From a virus, in IMG/VR virus record IMGVR_UViG_3300024289_000039, positions 1 through 58,891 of that record: a stretch of DNA of 58,891 bases. One strand, given 5' to 3'. Below, piece by piece: positions 7,904 to 14,684 of this stretch. The notes under the pieces are model-generated. The model was given only the letters and a program-made list of their open reading frames with translations. It had not been told where the DNA came from and searched no databases. Positions within the stretch are counted from its first letter, which is position 1. Each line of letters begins with the position of its first letter. A program made the position numbers and the translations under genes.

Positions 7904-8433
7904 CAAACGCTCCCGCTGGTGCGCAATTCCCGGAAACAATTTGCGAGTGCTCGTACGTCGTTCTCGGCCCTGTGTGCGCCAGTGAACCCTTCCCCGAACA
8001 GCAACTCATGAAGTGCATTCAAGTTGAGCCTGAACCCTTTCACGTGCTCGGTTGCTTCAACCGTGCAAACCAGATCGGGCCATTCGACCTCCAACCCAGC
8101 GCGCTTCATCTCGAAGTCGATCATTGACTTGTCGTAGCTCAAATTGTGAGCCACAACCTCGTCGTGCTTCTCGATGATCGCTTTGATCTCTTCAGCATGC
8201 TCTTTGAACTTTGGTTTGCCCACGAGCATGTCGGGGGTGATGTTGGTTATGCGAGTCACCTCGTCCGAGATCTTGAATCCAGGGTCGAACATGAAGTGAT
8301 AGGTGTAGAGCTCGTTGCCCTCGAGATCCAAGCTGACGCCGAAGAACTCTATGATGTGGGGCTGCCGATCAAGAGGCTGGAGCTTGTTCTTGATCAAGTC
8401 CGTTGTTTCTGTGTCAAAAACAAGCGTCTTCAT
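7903..8433 (-). CDS. DEDDh 3'-5' exonuclease (DnaQ-like proofreading subunit)
   Basis: The 176-residue product has all DEDDh motifs: D7 and E9 in VFDTETT, D101 in AHNLSYDKSMI, and H154 with D159 in HRAENDV. The length matches a bare exonuclease domain without the C-terminal polymerase-binding tail of DnaQ. It is expected to remove mismatched 3' ends for the phage DnaE, whose own PHP domain looks inactive. Translation is coupled at both ends (ATGA at its start, TGATG at its end). Confidence 0.9.
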   Translation of the reverse strand: MKTLVFDTETTDLIKNKLQPLDRQPHIIEFFGVSLDLEGNELYTYHFMFDPGFKISDEVTRITNITPDMLVGKPKFKEHAEEIKAIIEKHDEVVAHNLSYDKSMIDFEMKRAGLEVEWPDLVCTVEATEHVKGFRLNLNALHELLFGEGFTGAHRAENDVRALANCFRELRTSGSV

Positions 8434-8750
8434 TTCCCCCGCTCCCGATCGGTCATTCTTGAGTTTGTTTCTGCGTCCAGCTCCTGAAGCATCATGGCAT
8501 AAACAGCAGCATCATCAAGGCTGTCACGATGACCGCCGCGTCCATAATTTTCAGCATAGCGTGTCACCTTGCTAACTATCTGCACAAACACGCCGAGTCT
8601 ATTAAAGTCGTCAGTCGTGGTCAGAGTCAAACCTGTTGGGAACAGCGAATGCATTATCTCGCCGAACCTTTTGTAGTTGTCACCATAGAGCTTGTTCCGC
8701 TCTTCATATATGCCCGCTGCAGCACGCAGCATTTCCGGCACCGTTTTCAT
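8430..8750 (-). CDS. DUF6378-like conserved phage protein
   Basis: A 106-residue helical protein with the pattern ERNKLYGDNYKRFGEIM, an internal LGVFVQIVSKVTRYAEN and the C-terminal GHRDSLDDAAVYAMML. This arrangement (YGDNY, K.RYA, HRDS..D.A.YA) is what I remember of DUF6378, a family common in phages and sometimes near nucleotide-metabolism genes. The fold resembles small all-alpha NTP pyrophosphohydrolases, but I do not see their metal-binding EExxE motif. It sits between the exonuclease and the HAD phosphatase. Confidence 0.65.
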   Translation of the reverse strand: MKTVPEMLRAAAGIYEERNKLYGDNYKRFGEIMHSLFPTGLTLTTTDDFNRLGVFVQIVSKVTRYAENYGRGGHRDSLDDAAVYAMMLQELDAETNSRMTDRERGK

Positions 8751-9196
8751 CAGTAGCCTCCAATCGCTGGCTGAAGAACTGTCAGGCCATAATTGCGCAA
8801 TCCCTCGACAACAGACTCTCTGTCATCGATGACTAGCCAAACATTCTTCAAGACTTCTTCTTTGCTGCCGAACTTTCGCTCAAGAGCAGCAATCTTCATC
8901 TGATGATCATGCGACCAATCGTCGTCTGGGCGCATAATCAGTTCTTCGTAATGCTCATCGAGCTTTGAAAGGCGCAGCCATTCTTGCGTCAGATGGCGAT
9001 ACTTTTCTGGCCTGCCGGTCAAAAGTATTACCTTGGCAATCGCATTCGAAGCTCTGAGCAAATCTGCAACATTGATTATGACATGGTCCTCCAAACAGCG
9101 TTGGTGGAACTCGTCCCACTGTTTGGTCTGGGCAAACTGCAACCTGTGGCTGCAGTCTGCTATTGTCCCATCAATGTCGAACACGACGTAGCGCAT
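8750..9196 (-). CDS. HAD-superfamily phosphatase, polynucleotide kinase 3'-phosphatase-like
   Basis: The 148-residue product has HAD motif I as VFDIDGTIADCSHR (nucleophile D7, acid D9), motif II as LLTGRPEKYR, and a motif IV-type acidic pair in WLVIDDRESVVEGLR. The layout matches the 3'-phosphatase domain of T4 Pnk and its stand-alone phage relatives, which remove phosphates from nucleic acid ends or nucleotides. No P-loop kinase domain is attached. Translation is coupled to the neighbours. Substrate uncertain: nucleic acid 3' ends or a nucleotide. Confidence 0.8.
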   Translation of the reverse strand: MRYVVFDIDGTIADCSHRLQFAQTKQWDEFHQRCLEDHVIINVADLLRASNAIAKVILLTGRPEKYRHLTQEWLRLSKLDEHYEELIMRPDDDWSHDHQMKIAALERKFGSKEEVLKNVWLVIDDRESVVEGLRNYGLTVLQPAIGGY

Positions 9197-9197
9197 G

Positions 9198-9932
9198 TCA
9201 CTTCTTCAGCAGGTCTGCCGCCTTGGCGAGCTGCATCTTCAGCTCTTTGTTTTCGAGGCTGTGCGCAACTTCTTCGATCAGGTCGATTGCTTTCTGGTCC
9301 TTCGGGACGAAGAACGGAGCTGCCCACGGCCATGCAGCAATAATAGAATCGCGCATCTGCTTTGCGATGGTTTGATACTCACCTTGGACGCGCATAGAGT
9401 CGCGCGCACGCAGAAGATCAACGAGCGAGCGCAGATTGTATTTAGCGATCAAGTTGCAATGCACATTCATCGGCAGCAAGCCGCGTGCATCTTCGAGTGC
9501 CTCACCGTCTTTGACCATGATGCGATAGCTTTCGAGAGCCATGCGCATCCGCAAGCTGTAATCGTCCTTGTCGTGAACGCTATCCGGAATGTGATAGGAA
9601 ACCTCGGACATGTCCGTGACACGCTGGCTCTGCATCGCAAAGCTCGCTGTGCGGGTGCGAGTGATCTGCTGGGCGCAAGCACGCGTCACATTGTTGATGG
9701 AAAAGATGACGTCCACGAACTCCCAGGAGCTAGGGATTGTGTTGCTCATGTACAGCAGCTCTTTCGAGAGATCCTCGATAGGCATGTTCATGAACTTGTC
9801 GAACCCGTCAGGCGTCATCTGCAGGCGGGTGTTCTTGGTATAGGCCAAAAGGCGCGCAGCATAATACTGCTCGTCGTTGGTGCCTTTGCCAGTGTACCAG
9901 AGGAGGGAGACTTTGGGGTCGTTCATCTTCAT
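9198..9932 (-). CDS. thyX: FAD-dependent thymidylate synthase (ThyX)
   Basis: This enzyme makes dTMP from dUMP with methylene-tetrahydrofolate and reduced FAD. The 244-residue product has the signature RxR-x7-S as R92-T-R94 to S102; the middle His usual in ThyX is Thr here. It also has the nucleotide-binding block EDARGLLPMN with YNLRSLVDLLRARDSMRVQGEYQ after it. It overlaps the FAD oxidoreductase gene by ATGA. A phage ThyX supplies thymidylate for DNA synthesis independently of host ThyA. Confidence 0.9.
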   Translation of the reverse strand: MKMNDPKVSLLWYTGKGTNDEQYYAARLLAYTKNTRLQMTPDGFDKFMNMPIEDLSKELLYMSNTIPSSWEFVDVIFSINNVTRACAQQITRTRTASFAMQSQRVTDMSEVSYHIPDSVHDKDDYSLRMRMALESYRIMVKDGEALEDARGLLPMNVHCNLIAKYNLRSLVDLLRARDSMRVQGEYQTIAKQMRDSIIAAWPWAAPFFVPKDQKAIDLIEEVAHSLENKELKMQLAKAADLLKK

Positions 9933-10882
9933 TTCTTTCTGTGGTCATAAGATCCGTTATTGATTATGCGACGGATCACTCGCACGTCATTCACCACATC
10001 ATCCATCAGCAGTCCCGGTCGCCACGTAGCGAAGCGTCCGAGCGAGTACAGATTGAACTTGTCTGTTGCCCAATAGATGAATTGCTTGCGTTCATTTTCC
10101 TTGATCGGCAGGATCTTGGCATAACGCTGCACCGACCAGCGTTCATCTTTGATGCTCGCTTTGTCTATGCCAAGAACAAAAAGGGCATTGCGTATCAGCT
10201 CGCGACGTTCACGCTCGCTCTCTTGAATGCCCTTCATGTAGGCCATGACTTCTTGCGGAGTGCAAATGTTTGGCAAAGACACTTCGACAGTCATGACGTT
10301 GCCAGTCAGACTAACTCGGTTGAACAGCTCCATTGGATCAGGAACATACACAGATACGTACGCGTCAACATTTTCGACTGTGCAGTTTACATTGAAGCCA
10401 TTCACAAACCGGAAAGCTGGCTTTTCCTGCCATCCCAGAATGTCCATCATGATCGGCATCGGAACCGTCGATATGATCGGTTCTTCTGCAGACTTGATGT
10501 CATCGATCGTCACAGCACGCCCATACTCGATTGTGCTGTTAACACGCGCATGCATCTGCTGGATGAGGTCTGGTGGCGCGATATAGCGTTTGTGAACCTC
10601 TTGCCCGGCAGACATGATCGAACGCAAAGTCGCAGTGCCATTGCACTTCATAGAGTAGGCAAGGCTGTCTGCCACAGCATTGCGCCATTCATGAACAGCC
10701 TTCATCATTTGGACTTGCTTGAACTGAATGTCGAGCGCGTCCCCAACGATAGAAGAACGGAATCGCAAAACGGCGGAATGATTGTTAGGCAGCGACGGTG
10801 CTGCTTCGATGATCTTCACCTCTCGGTCTCTGATCATGCCCGCAGCAAGGAGCCCTGCCATGCCTGCTCCAATGATGTGCAT
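9929..10882 (-). CDS. FAD/NAD(P)-binding Rossmann oxidoreductase
   Basis: The 317-residue product opens with a dinucleotide-binding motif at the very N terminus, IIGAGMAGLLAA, ending in an acidic strand (VKIIEAAPSLPN) as in FAD-binding amine-oxidase and UDP-galactopyranose-mutase type proteins. A near-C-terminal LYSLGRFATWRPGLLMDDVV resembles the second FAD-contact segment of those families. It is translationally coupled to ThyX, which needs reduced flavin, so a role in supplying reduced flavin or modifying a nucleotide is conceivable. No substrate motif is recognised. Confidence 0.75.
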   Translation of the reverse strand: MHIIGAGMAGLLAAGMIRDREVKIIEAAPSLPNNHSAVLRFRSSIVGDALDIQFKQVQMMKAVHEWRNAVADSLAYSMKCNGTATLRSIMSAGQEVHKRYIAPPDLIQQMHARVNSTIEYGRAVTIDDIKSAEEPIISTVPMPIMMDILGWQEKPAFRFVNGFNVNCTVENVDAYVSVYVPDPMELFNRVSLTGNVMTVEVSLPNICTPQEVMAYMKGIQESERERRELIRNALFVLGIDKASIKDERWSVQRYAKILPIKENERKQFIYWATDKFNLYSLGRFATWRPGLLMDDVVNDVRVIRRIINNGSYDHRKK

Positions 10883-10889
10883 CGGCGAC

Positions 10890-11447
10890 CTACTTCTTTG
10901 CTTGTTTGATTTTCGCTATGCGCCCAGCGTAGAGACCGAGCAATTCAAGCGGGACTTCATCGCCGCCCTTCAAACGCTCCTTGATGTGAGCGATCAAAGT
11001 TTGCGGATGAACACCCATCTTTGAACCGACATCATATCCCTTGTCTGCAAGGTCGGCAACAAGCGCCAAAGCACGGTTGTGCTCTGACTTGCCGAACTGC
11101 AGGGAGACCTCTGTCTTGATCAGCGCCTCTGCACCGTTGGACTCCAGCCAGCGTATGGCCGCGACCCTCTTGTCTTCGTCCTTCGGCAGAGATCCTGAGA
11201 CGAAATCGTCGACGGTGATGCGGAATCCACTGTCAGTCTTGAATTCAGACAGCCCGCACTCTGCCATCAAGTCTGGCAGGTCGACCGTCTTCATCTTGTT
11301 GAGTCTCTTCTTGAGGTCGGAGAGATTTTCCTCCAAGCTCTCGACGAGCTGCTCGGTGTCGATGACTTCTTTAGCCATCGACACCAAACGCTGCATCGAG
11401 TTGTCACTGGAGGCAGACTCGCCGAGATCGAAATCGAAGTCTGCCAT
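10890..11447 (-). CDS. conserved phage protein near replication genes
   Basis: Start MADFDFDLGE at 11447 follows GAGGT at seven bases; a GTG 12 bases further upstream is rejected. The 185-residue product has an N-terminal coiled coil (LVESLEENLSDLKKRLNKM), a central alpha/beta domain (GLSEFKTDSGFRITVDDFVSGSLP) and a basic, proline-poor C terminus (VHPQTLIAHIKERLKGG). Similar proteins occur beside recombination and ssDNA-binding genes in other phages, as far as I recall. Function not established. Confidence 0.7.
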   Translation of the reverse strand: MADFDFDLGESASSDNSMQRLVSMAKEVIDTEQLVESLEENLSDLKKRLNKMKTVDLPDLMAECGLSEFKTDSGFRITVDDFVSGSLPKDEDKRVAAIRWLESNGAEALIKTEVSLQFGKSEHNRALALVADLADKGYDVGSKMGVHPQTLIAHIKERLKGGDEVPLELLGLYAGRIAKIKQAKK

Positions 11448-11455
11448 GACACACC

Positions 11456-12244
11456 TCACATGGCCGGTTCGTTTTGGCCTTGGTCTTCATCAGCGCCAAT
11501 GTCGCCACGCACCTCACCACGCTTCAGAGAATCGCGGAACGAGATGGCTTCATTGTAATATTCGCGCCAATTGTCGCCGATGTCTTGAAGACGATCACCA
11601 CGCTCGATCTTCCAACCAGCCCAATCGCCTTCCGCATTGCTCTCGTCCACAACCGAAAGATTGTAAACTCGATAGAAAAGCGGCGGAGTAAACGTCGACC
11701 CGTCCGCACGCTGAACCTTTTCAGAGGTTGCCAGCGTCAGCCACCGCCGAGCTTTTTTGAGCTGGGTGGAAGCCATCGGAAGGAAACACCTGCGGCCGCC
11801 AGCCGACATATTGAGTCCGAAGAACTGGGCGGTCTCCGCAATATAATTACCGTCCTTTGTCGTTGGGCGGTTCTTTTCGTCAGGCTTGCAGGATTCAAGA
11901 ATCGAGGCGTCTTCATGAATCTTGACCAACCCCTTGCCAGAGCTGCGAGGAGCCCACTCCAGATACTGCTTGATGTAGTGGACCGGCAGGAACACCAACG
12001 GTGCTTCGAAAATCTCTTGCGTGCCAACATCGCAGATATCACCGACTTTTGCGCCGTTGATGTATTCAGGCTTCTTGGGTTGAACCTGTGGCGACAAAGC
12101 CTGCAATAGCGTGATGCGGGGAATGATCAAGTCACGAGTCGTGACGTTCTCCAACCCCTCTCCGGCCATTGATTCGAAAGCTGAGTCGATTTCGACGAGA
12201 GCTGTGCCTTTGCTTTGGACAGCGACTTCTTGCTTCTTTGCCAT
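11456..12244 (-). CDS. conserved phage protein, first gene of the replication operon
   Basis: A 262-residue protein: low-complexity N terminus, then LIIPRITLLQALSPQVQ, INGAKVGDICDVGT, a beta-rich central domain (LVFLPVHYIKQYLEWAP, LYNLSVVDE-like strands near 200) and an acidic C terminus (GDIGADEDQGQNEP). An acidic tail after a beta-rich core is typical of ssDNA-binding proteins, and the operon otherwise lacks an SSB. This is inference, not homology. AGGAG lies nine bases before the ATG, just after the divergent control region. Confidence 0.65.
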   Translation of the reverse strand: MAKKQEVAVQSKGTALVEIDSAFESMAGEGLENVTTRDLIIPRITLLQALSPQVQPKKPEYINGAKVGDICDVGTQEIFEAPLVFLPVHYIKQYLEWAPRSSGKGLVKIHEDASILESCKPDEKNRPTTKDGNYIAETAQFFGLNMSAGGRRCFLPMASTQLKKARRWLTLATSEKVQRADGSTFTPPLFYRVYNLSVVDESNAEGDWAGWKIERGDRLQDIGDNWREYYNEAISFRDSLKRGEVRGDIGADEDQGQNEPAM

Positions 12245-12413
12245 GATATTTATACTCCTGTCTGCTTAGGTCTGGGGATCCAGATCCGTTTTTGAGACGA
12301 TTCGAAGTATGCCTCGGACTGAATAAAAAAGCACGATATTTTTGAGATTTTCTGTAAAATTGTCGTAAGTTGTTGTTTTTAATCGTAAATAAAAATGTCA
12401 ATTTGAGCAATTA
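12245..12413 (-). promoter_or_regulatory. divergent control region, leftward side
   Basis: This A/T-rich stretch separates the leftward replication operon from the rightward early genes, so it must hold the leftward promoter. On the minus strand TTTACAG and AAAAATATCG are visible, but their spacing does not make a clear sigma-70 promoter. A GATTC (GANTC-type) site lies at 12299-12303, embedded in CGATTCGAAG. The low GC and central position would also suit a replication origin; I see no iterons. Confidence 0.4.
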
Positions 12414-12481
12414 TTTTGTTTTCTTTTTTGGCGGAATGGCGTTTAATACTCTTACCGGCCGATTCGCCGGGTAGATGGAGA
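12414..12481 (+). promoter_or_regulatory. early promoter-like leader, copy 1
   Basis: A T-rich tract (TTTTGTTTTCTTTTTT) leads to TGGCGGAA at 12429-12436 and TTTAATAC at 12442-12449. After that comes an ACCGGC hairpin closing on GCCGGGT with GATTC in its loop, ending in GATGGAGA. The 45 nt from 12437 to 12481 recur at 14349-14393 with one mismatch. A shorter version sharing TGGCGGAA-N5-TTTAAT lies at 13695-13713. The duplication immediately upstream of separate transcription units, each following a terminator or control region, marks it as a promoter plus 5' UTR. Confidence 0.65.
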
Positions 12482-12487
12482 ACAGAG

Positions 12488-12712
12488 ATGATGACCAACC
12501 TGAACAACTGGCTCGACACCGTCCCCGGACTCAAGACCGAAAAGGGTGCCATGGCTCGTCTCGCGAAAGTCATGGACATGATCGAGGAAAACGGCTCCAA
12601 GTGGATGATCTACCGCAAGCCGGACAACACCTACGTCCCTCTGGTCATCGCCTCCAGCAAAGATTGGGCGGTCGGAGCCTACGCTCACAACGGTGTCTGC
12701 GTCACGAACTGA
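12488..12712 (+). CDS. small early protein, unknown
   Basis: A 74-residue protein starting MMTNLNNWLD seven bases after GGAG. It looks like a compact alpha/beta domain: a helix (GAMARLAKVMDMIEENG), then strands (KWMIYRKPDNTYVPLVIAS and WAVGAYAHNGVCVTN). It is the first gene behind promoter-like copy 1 and is followed directly by a hairpin, so it may be highly expressed alone. Early phage genes of this type often alter host functions; no family recognised. Confidence 0.7.
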   Translation: MMTNLNNWLDTVPGLKTEKGAMARLAKVMDMIEENGSKWMIYRKPDNTYVPLVIASSKDWAVGAYAHNGVCVTN

Positions 12713-12729
12713 GGGAGCTCCGGCTCCCT
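12712..12729 (+). terminator. hairpin after the first early gene
   Basis: AGGGAGC pairs with GCTCCCT around a TCCG loop, beginning on the last base of the stop codon. It is followed by CCCCTCTTCCT rather than a run of T, so termination would be partial. It may set the level of the following genes or protect the upstream mRNA end. Confidence 0.5.
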
Positions 12730-12759
12730 CCCCTCTTCCTAAAATAAATGGAGATCAAA

Positions 12760-13050
12760 ATGCGTTACTATTACTACGACAGAGCAGAGCCCAAACTGCA
12801 CCCGACGTCATATCTGGTCGAGGAAATGGAACTGTACAACTATCCGAGCGTGATGGTTATGTCCGCAGAGCTCCACATCGAAATTGACAGCACGAATGAT
12901 TGGTATGTCGATTTCATCACAATCAACGGAGCTGACGGAGAAGTCGAGCGTCTCCCTGAAGGGCACTGGTTGGAGGCGAGCATCAGGCAGACGATCTCTC
13001 GCGACAGAAAATTGCAGCAGAGCATCTATGATGCTTGCGTGGAGGAATGA
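12760..13050 (+). CDS. small early protein, unknown
   Basis: Start MRYYYYDRAE at 12760 is chosen because GGAG lies six bases upstream; an in-frame ATG 12 bases earlier overlaps that site. The 96-residue product has a tyrosine-rich start, a beta-rich middle (AELHIEIDS, WYVDFITING) and a charged helical end (ASIRQTISRDRKLQQSIYDAC). Not recognised. It is followed two bases later by the next early gene. Confidence 0.65.
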   Translation: MRYYYYDRAEPKLHPTSYLVEEMELYNYPSVMVMSAELHIEIDSTNDWYVDFITINGADGEVERLPEGHWLEASIRQTISRDRKLQQSIYDACVEE

Positions 13051-13052
13051 AG

Positions 13053-13256
13053 ATGAAGAACCCGATCGAAATAGAGCAGATAGAAAAAGATTTCTATCGT
13101 GTGACATATTTCAGCAGCGAAGCAGGGTGGATCAACAAGACACGACTGCAGCAAAACGACCGAATTGCATACAGAGCAATGACAGTGCACGGTAAAATCC
13201 AATATTTCCCTTCGCTCGACTCTGCCAAACTCTTCATCGTGGAGAACTACCACTAA
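13053..13256 (+). CDS. small early protein, unknown
   Basis: Start MKNPIEIEQI at 13053, seven bases after GGAGG. The 67-residue product is predicted to be beta-rich (DFYRVTYFSSEAGWINKTRL, YRAMTVHGKIQYFPSL) with a short C-terminal helix. Its stop codon overlaps the DenV start as TAATG, so the two are coupled. Not recognised. Confidence 0.65.
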   Translation: MKNPIEIEQIEKDFYRVTYFSSEAGWINKTRLQQNDRIAYRAMTVHGKIQYFPSLDSAKLFIVENYH

Positions 13257-13675
13257 TGACTCGCATCAACTGCATCCCGCCCCAAGAGCTGCACGACAAG
13301 CATCTCGCTGCAGAATACTACGAGCTGCCTCGTGTTTTCGGGTTGGTGCGCAAAGCTCTCGAGAAAGGCGTCGATCCCAAAAGGGTCGATGCTCCTGAAC
13401 AATACACCCTCGGCAACGGCCATGTTAAGTTCTTCTATACGAGACTGGGATACTGCCTGAAAAGACAGGCACAGCTCGTCGCAGAGTTGCAGCGTCGCAA
13501 ACGCAAACCGAATCTGACAGAGCTTCAGGGTCTCGCTGTGGGAATACCGGAGGAGCTTTTCGGGGACTGGGAGCCCGACGAGGAAGCTATGATGATCAAT
13601 CGTCAACGATTGGAGGAAAGACTGGCGGAAATGAGCAAAAAACAAAAAAGACCTGTGCCGAGCATTCATGACTGA
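13256..13675 (+). CDS. denV: pyrimidine-dimer DNA glycosylase / AP lyase (T4 endonuclease V family)
   Basis: This protein repairs UV-induced cyclobutane dimers by cutting the glycosylic bond and then the abasic site. The 139-residue product aligns with T4 DenV over its whole length (138 residues). MTRIN at the N terminus gives Thr2, the catalytic amine after Met removal. HLAAEYYELPRVFG carries the catalytic Glu23, and LGNGHVKFFYTRLGYCLKRQ matches the central helix. It is among the early genes, consistent with protecting incoming DNA, and implies a sunlit habitat. Confidence 0.93.
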   Translation: MTRINCIPPQELHDKHLAAEYYELPRVFGLVRKALEKGVDPKRVDAPEQYTLGNGHVKFFYTRLGYCLKRQAQLVAELQRRKRKPNLTELQGLAVGIPEELFGDWEPDEEAMMINRQRLEERLAEMSKKQKRPVPSIHD

Positions 13676-13731
13676 ACAATTCTGTTTCCAATTGTGGCGG
13701 AACAGAGTTTAATCAGAACTGTAGATAGGAG
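13676..13731 (+). promoter_or_regulatory. promoter-like element, divergent copy
   Basis: TGGCGGAA at 13695-13702 and TTTAAT at 13708-13713 lie 13 bases apart start to start, exactly as in copy 1. The downstream CCGGC hairpin of copies 1 and 2 is absent. AGGAG at 13727-13731 then serves the 13738 gene. TTCTGTTTCC upstream resembles the T-rich tract of the other copies. Confidence 0.5.
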
Positions 13732-13737
13732 ATGAAA

Positions 13738-14277
13738 ATGAGGACGTTTGCTTTCGATTTCGAACGCTCTAAAGAGATCCTTGCGTTCCCGACAAAGAGG
13801 GATGCATTGAACAATGGCAATGGGTTCCTGATCGTCCAGGAGCCAGCGGACATTGCCAAGTCGACGATACCTCTGGACAACCTCGTCCAGTTCTACAACG
13901 CACACAACACCACAAACCCGATCAAGAGTTTCCGCGACCGTAAAACGGCTGCGGACAGGCTGTTGGCTCTTGCTGAGGCCAAAGCCAAAATTATTAAGTC
14001 AGCAGAACAGGAGAATGAAATGCAGAATGCAGCTATTAAAAAGGAACCCAACACCGAAACTCGCAAGGGCCGGACATCTTCGTTCAAAGGAAAGGTGATC
14101 CGCATTGCACCCAGCATTACGACCAACCCCCGCAGGGAAGGCACCCACGGCCACAAATCTATGGATATCATTATGAAGTCCAAGACTGGGGTGACTTACG
14201 AAGAATTCATCCGCCAAGGCGGTCGCCGGCAGGATCTGGCTTGGGACCTCGCCCATGGGAATGTAACGATCGGCTGA
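13738..14277 (+). CDS. DUF3489-like protein, possible DNA-binding
   Basis: Start MRTFAFDFER at 13738 gives six bases after AGGAG; the ATG six bases earlier abuts the site. The 179-residue product has an N-terminal alpha/beta part, then LDNLVQFYNAHNTTNPIKSF with DRKTAADRLLALAEA after it, which resembles the YN...PVKKFxDRKTAVxRI helix of DUF3489-type proteins. After a basic linker, the C terminus (GVTYEEFIRQGGRRQDLAWD) looks like a small winged-helix-type domain as in the same group. Role probably regulatory; not proven. Confidence 0.65.
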   Translation: MRTFAFDFERSKEILAFPTKRDALNNGNGFLIVQEPADIAKSTIPLDNLVQFYNAHNTTNPIKSFRDRKTAADRLLALAEAKAKIIKSAEQENEMQNAAIKKEPNTETRKGRTSSFKGKVIRIAPSITTNPRREGTHGHKSMDIIMKSKTGVTYEEFIRQGGRRQDLAWDLAHGNVTIG

Positions 14278-14288
14278 ATCTTAACCAT

Positions 14289-14319
14289 AGATGGGGTCGA
14301 AAATATTTTGGCCCCATCT
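14289..14319 (+). terminator. rho-independent-type terminator
   Basis: AGATGGGGTC at 14289-14298 pairs with GGCCCCATCT at 14310-14319 (ten pairs, one G-U) around an A/T-rich loop. T-rich CAATTTTCTTGTTTTC follows. It ends the 13738-14277 transcript just before promoter-like copy 2. Confidence 0.75.
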
Positions 14320-14324
14320 CAATT

Positions 14325-14393
14325 TTCTTGTTTTCTTTTTTCTCGTTCTGGCGTTTAATACTTTTACCGGCCGATTCGCCGGGTAGATGGAGA
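14325..14393 (+). promoter_or_regulatory. early promoter-like leader, copy 2
   Basis: TTGTTTTCTTTTTT, then TGGCGTTTAATAC at 14349-14361, the CCGGC/GCCGG hairpin with GATTC in its loop (14373-14377) and GATGGAGA. It is 44 of 45 identical to copy 1 across 14349-14393. The TGGCGGAA box 13 bases upstream of TTTAAT in copy 1 is not conserved here (TCTCGTTC), so the conserved core is the -10-like region plus the transcribed hairpin. It lies between a terminator and the 14401 gene. Confidence 0.65.
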
Positions 14394-14400
14394 TCCTAGA

Positions 14401-14670
14401 ATGAAAGCTCGTCGCCCCACCCTCCTCGCTGTTTCGCGCTCTGCCTTCCCGGCCGAGATCGTCAACGACCCGTCAAAGCGGGGGCAGCTCGCTGCCAAGA
14501 AGGTGATCTTCGGCGAGCTCTCGCGCTACGCAGTTGCGCCGATCCACACTCGGTTCGGCGACATTGTGTGGTTTGTTTGGGACGCTGAATCCAACCTCGA
14601 AGACGTGCATATGGCTGACGTCATCCGTCAGGAATCAACCTTCGAAAAAGCTGTCGAAGGACTTTGGTGA
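14401..14670 (+). CDS. small early protein, unknown
   Basis: Eighty-nine residues starting MKARRPTLLAV eight bases after GGAG of promoter-like copy 2. Basic N terminus, then a beta-rich centre (YAVAPIHTRFGDIVWFVWDAE) and an acidic helix (EDVHMADVIRQESTFEKAVEGL). It is followed after 14 bases by the DUF932 gene. No family recognised. Confidence 0.65.
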   Translation: MKARRPTLLAVSRSAFPAEIVNDPSKRGQLAAKKVIFGELSRYAVAPIHTRFGDIVWFVWDAESNLEDVHMADVIRQESTFEKAVEGLW

Positions 14671-14684
14671 AAAGGAGATCTAAA

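Noticed and set aside
12425-12450. Sigma-54 promoter in the TGGCGGAA leader
   Set aside because: The GC of the -12 element is not at the required 10-bp distance from GG; the pattern fits a phage-specific or sigma-70-like element better.
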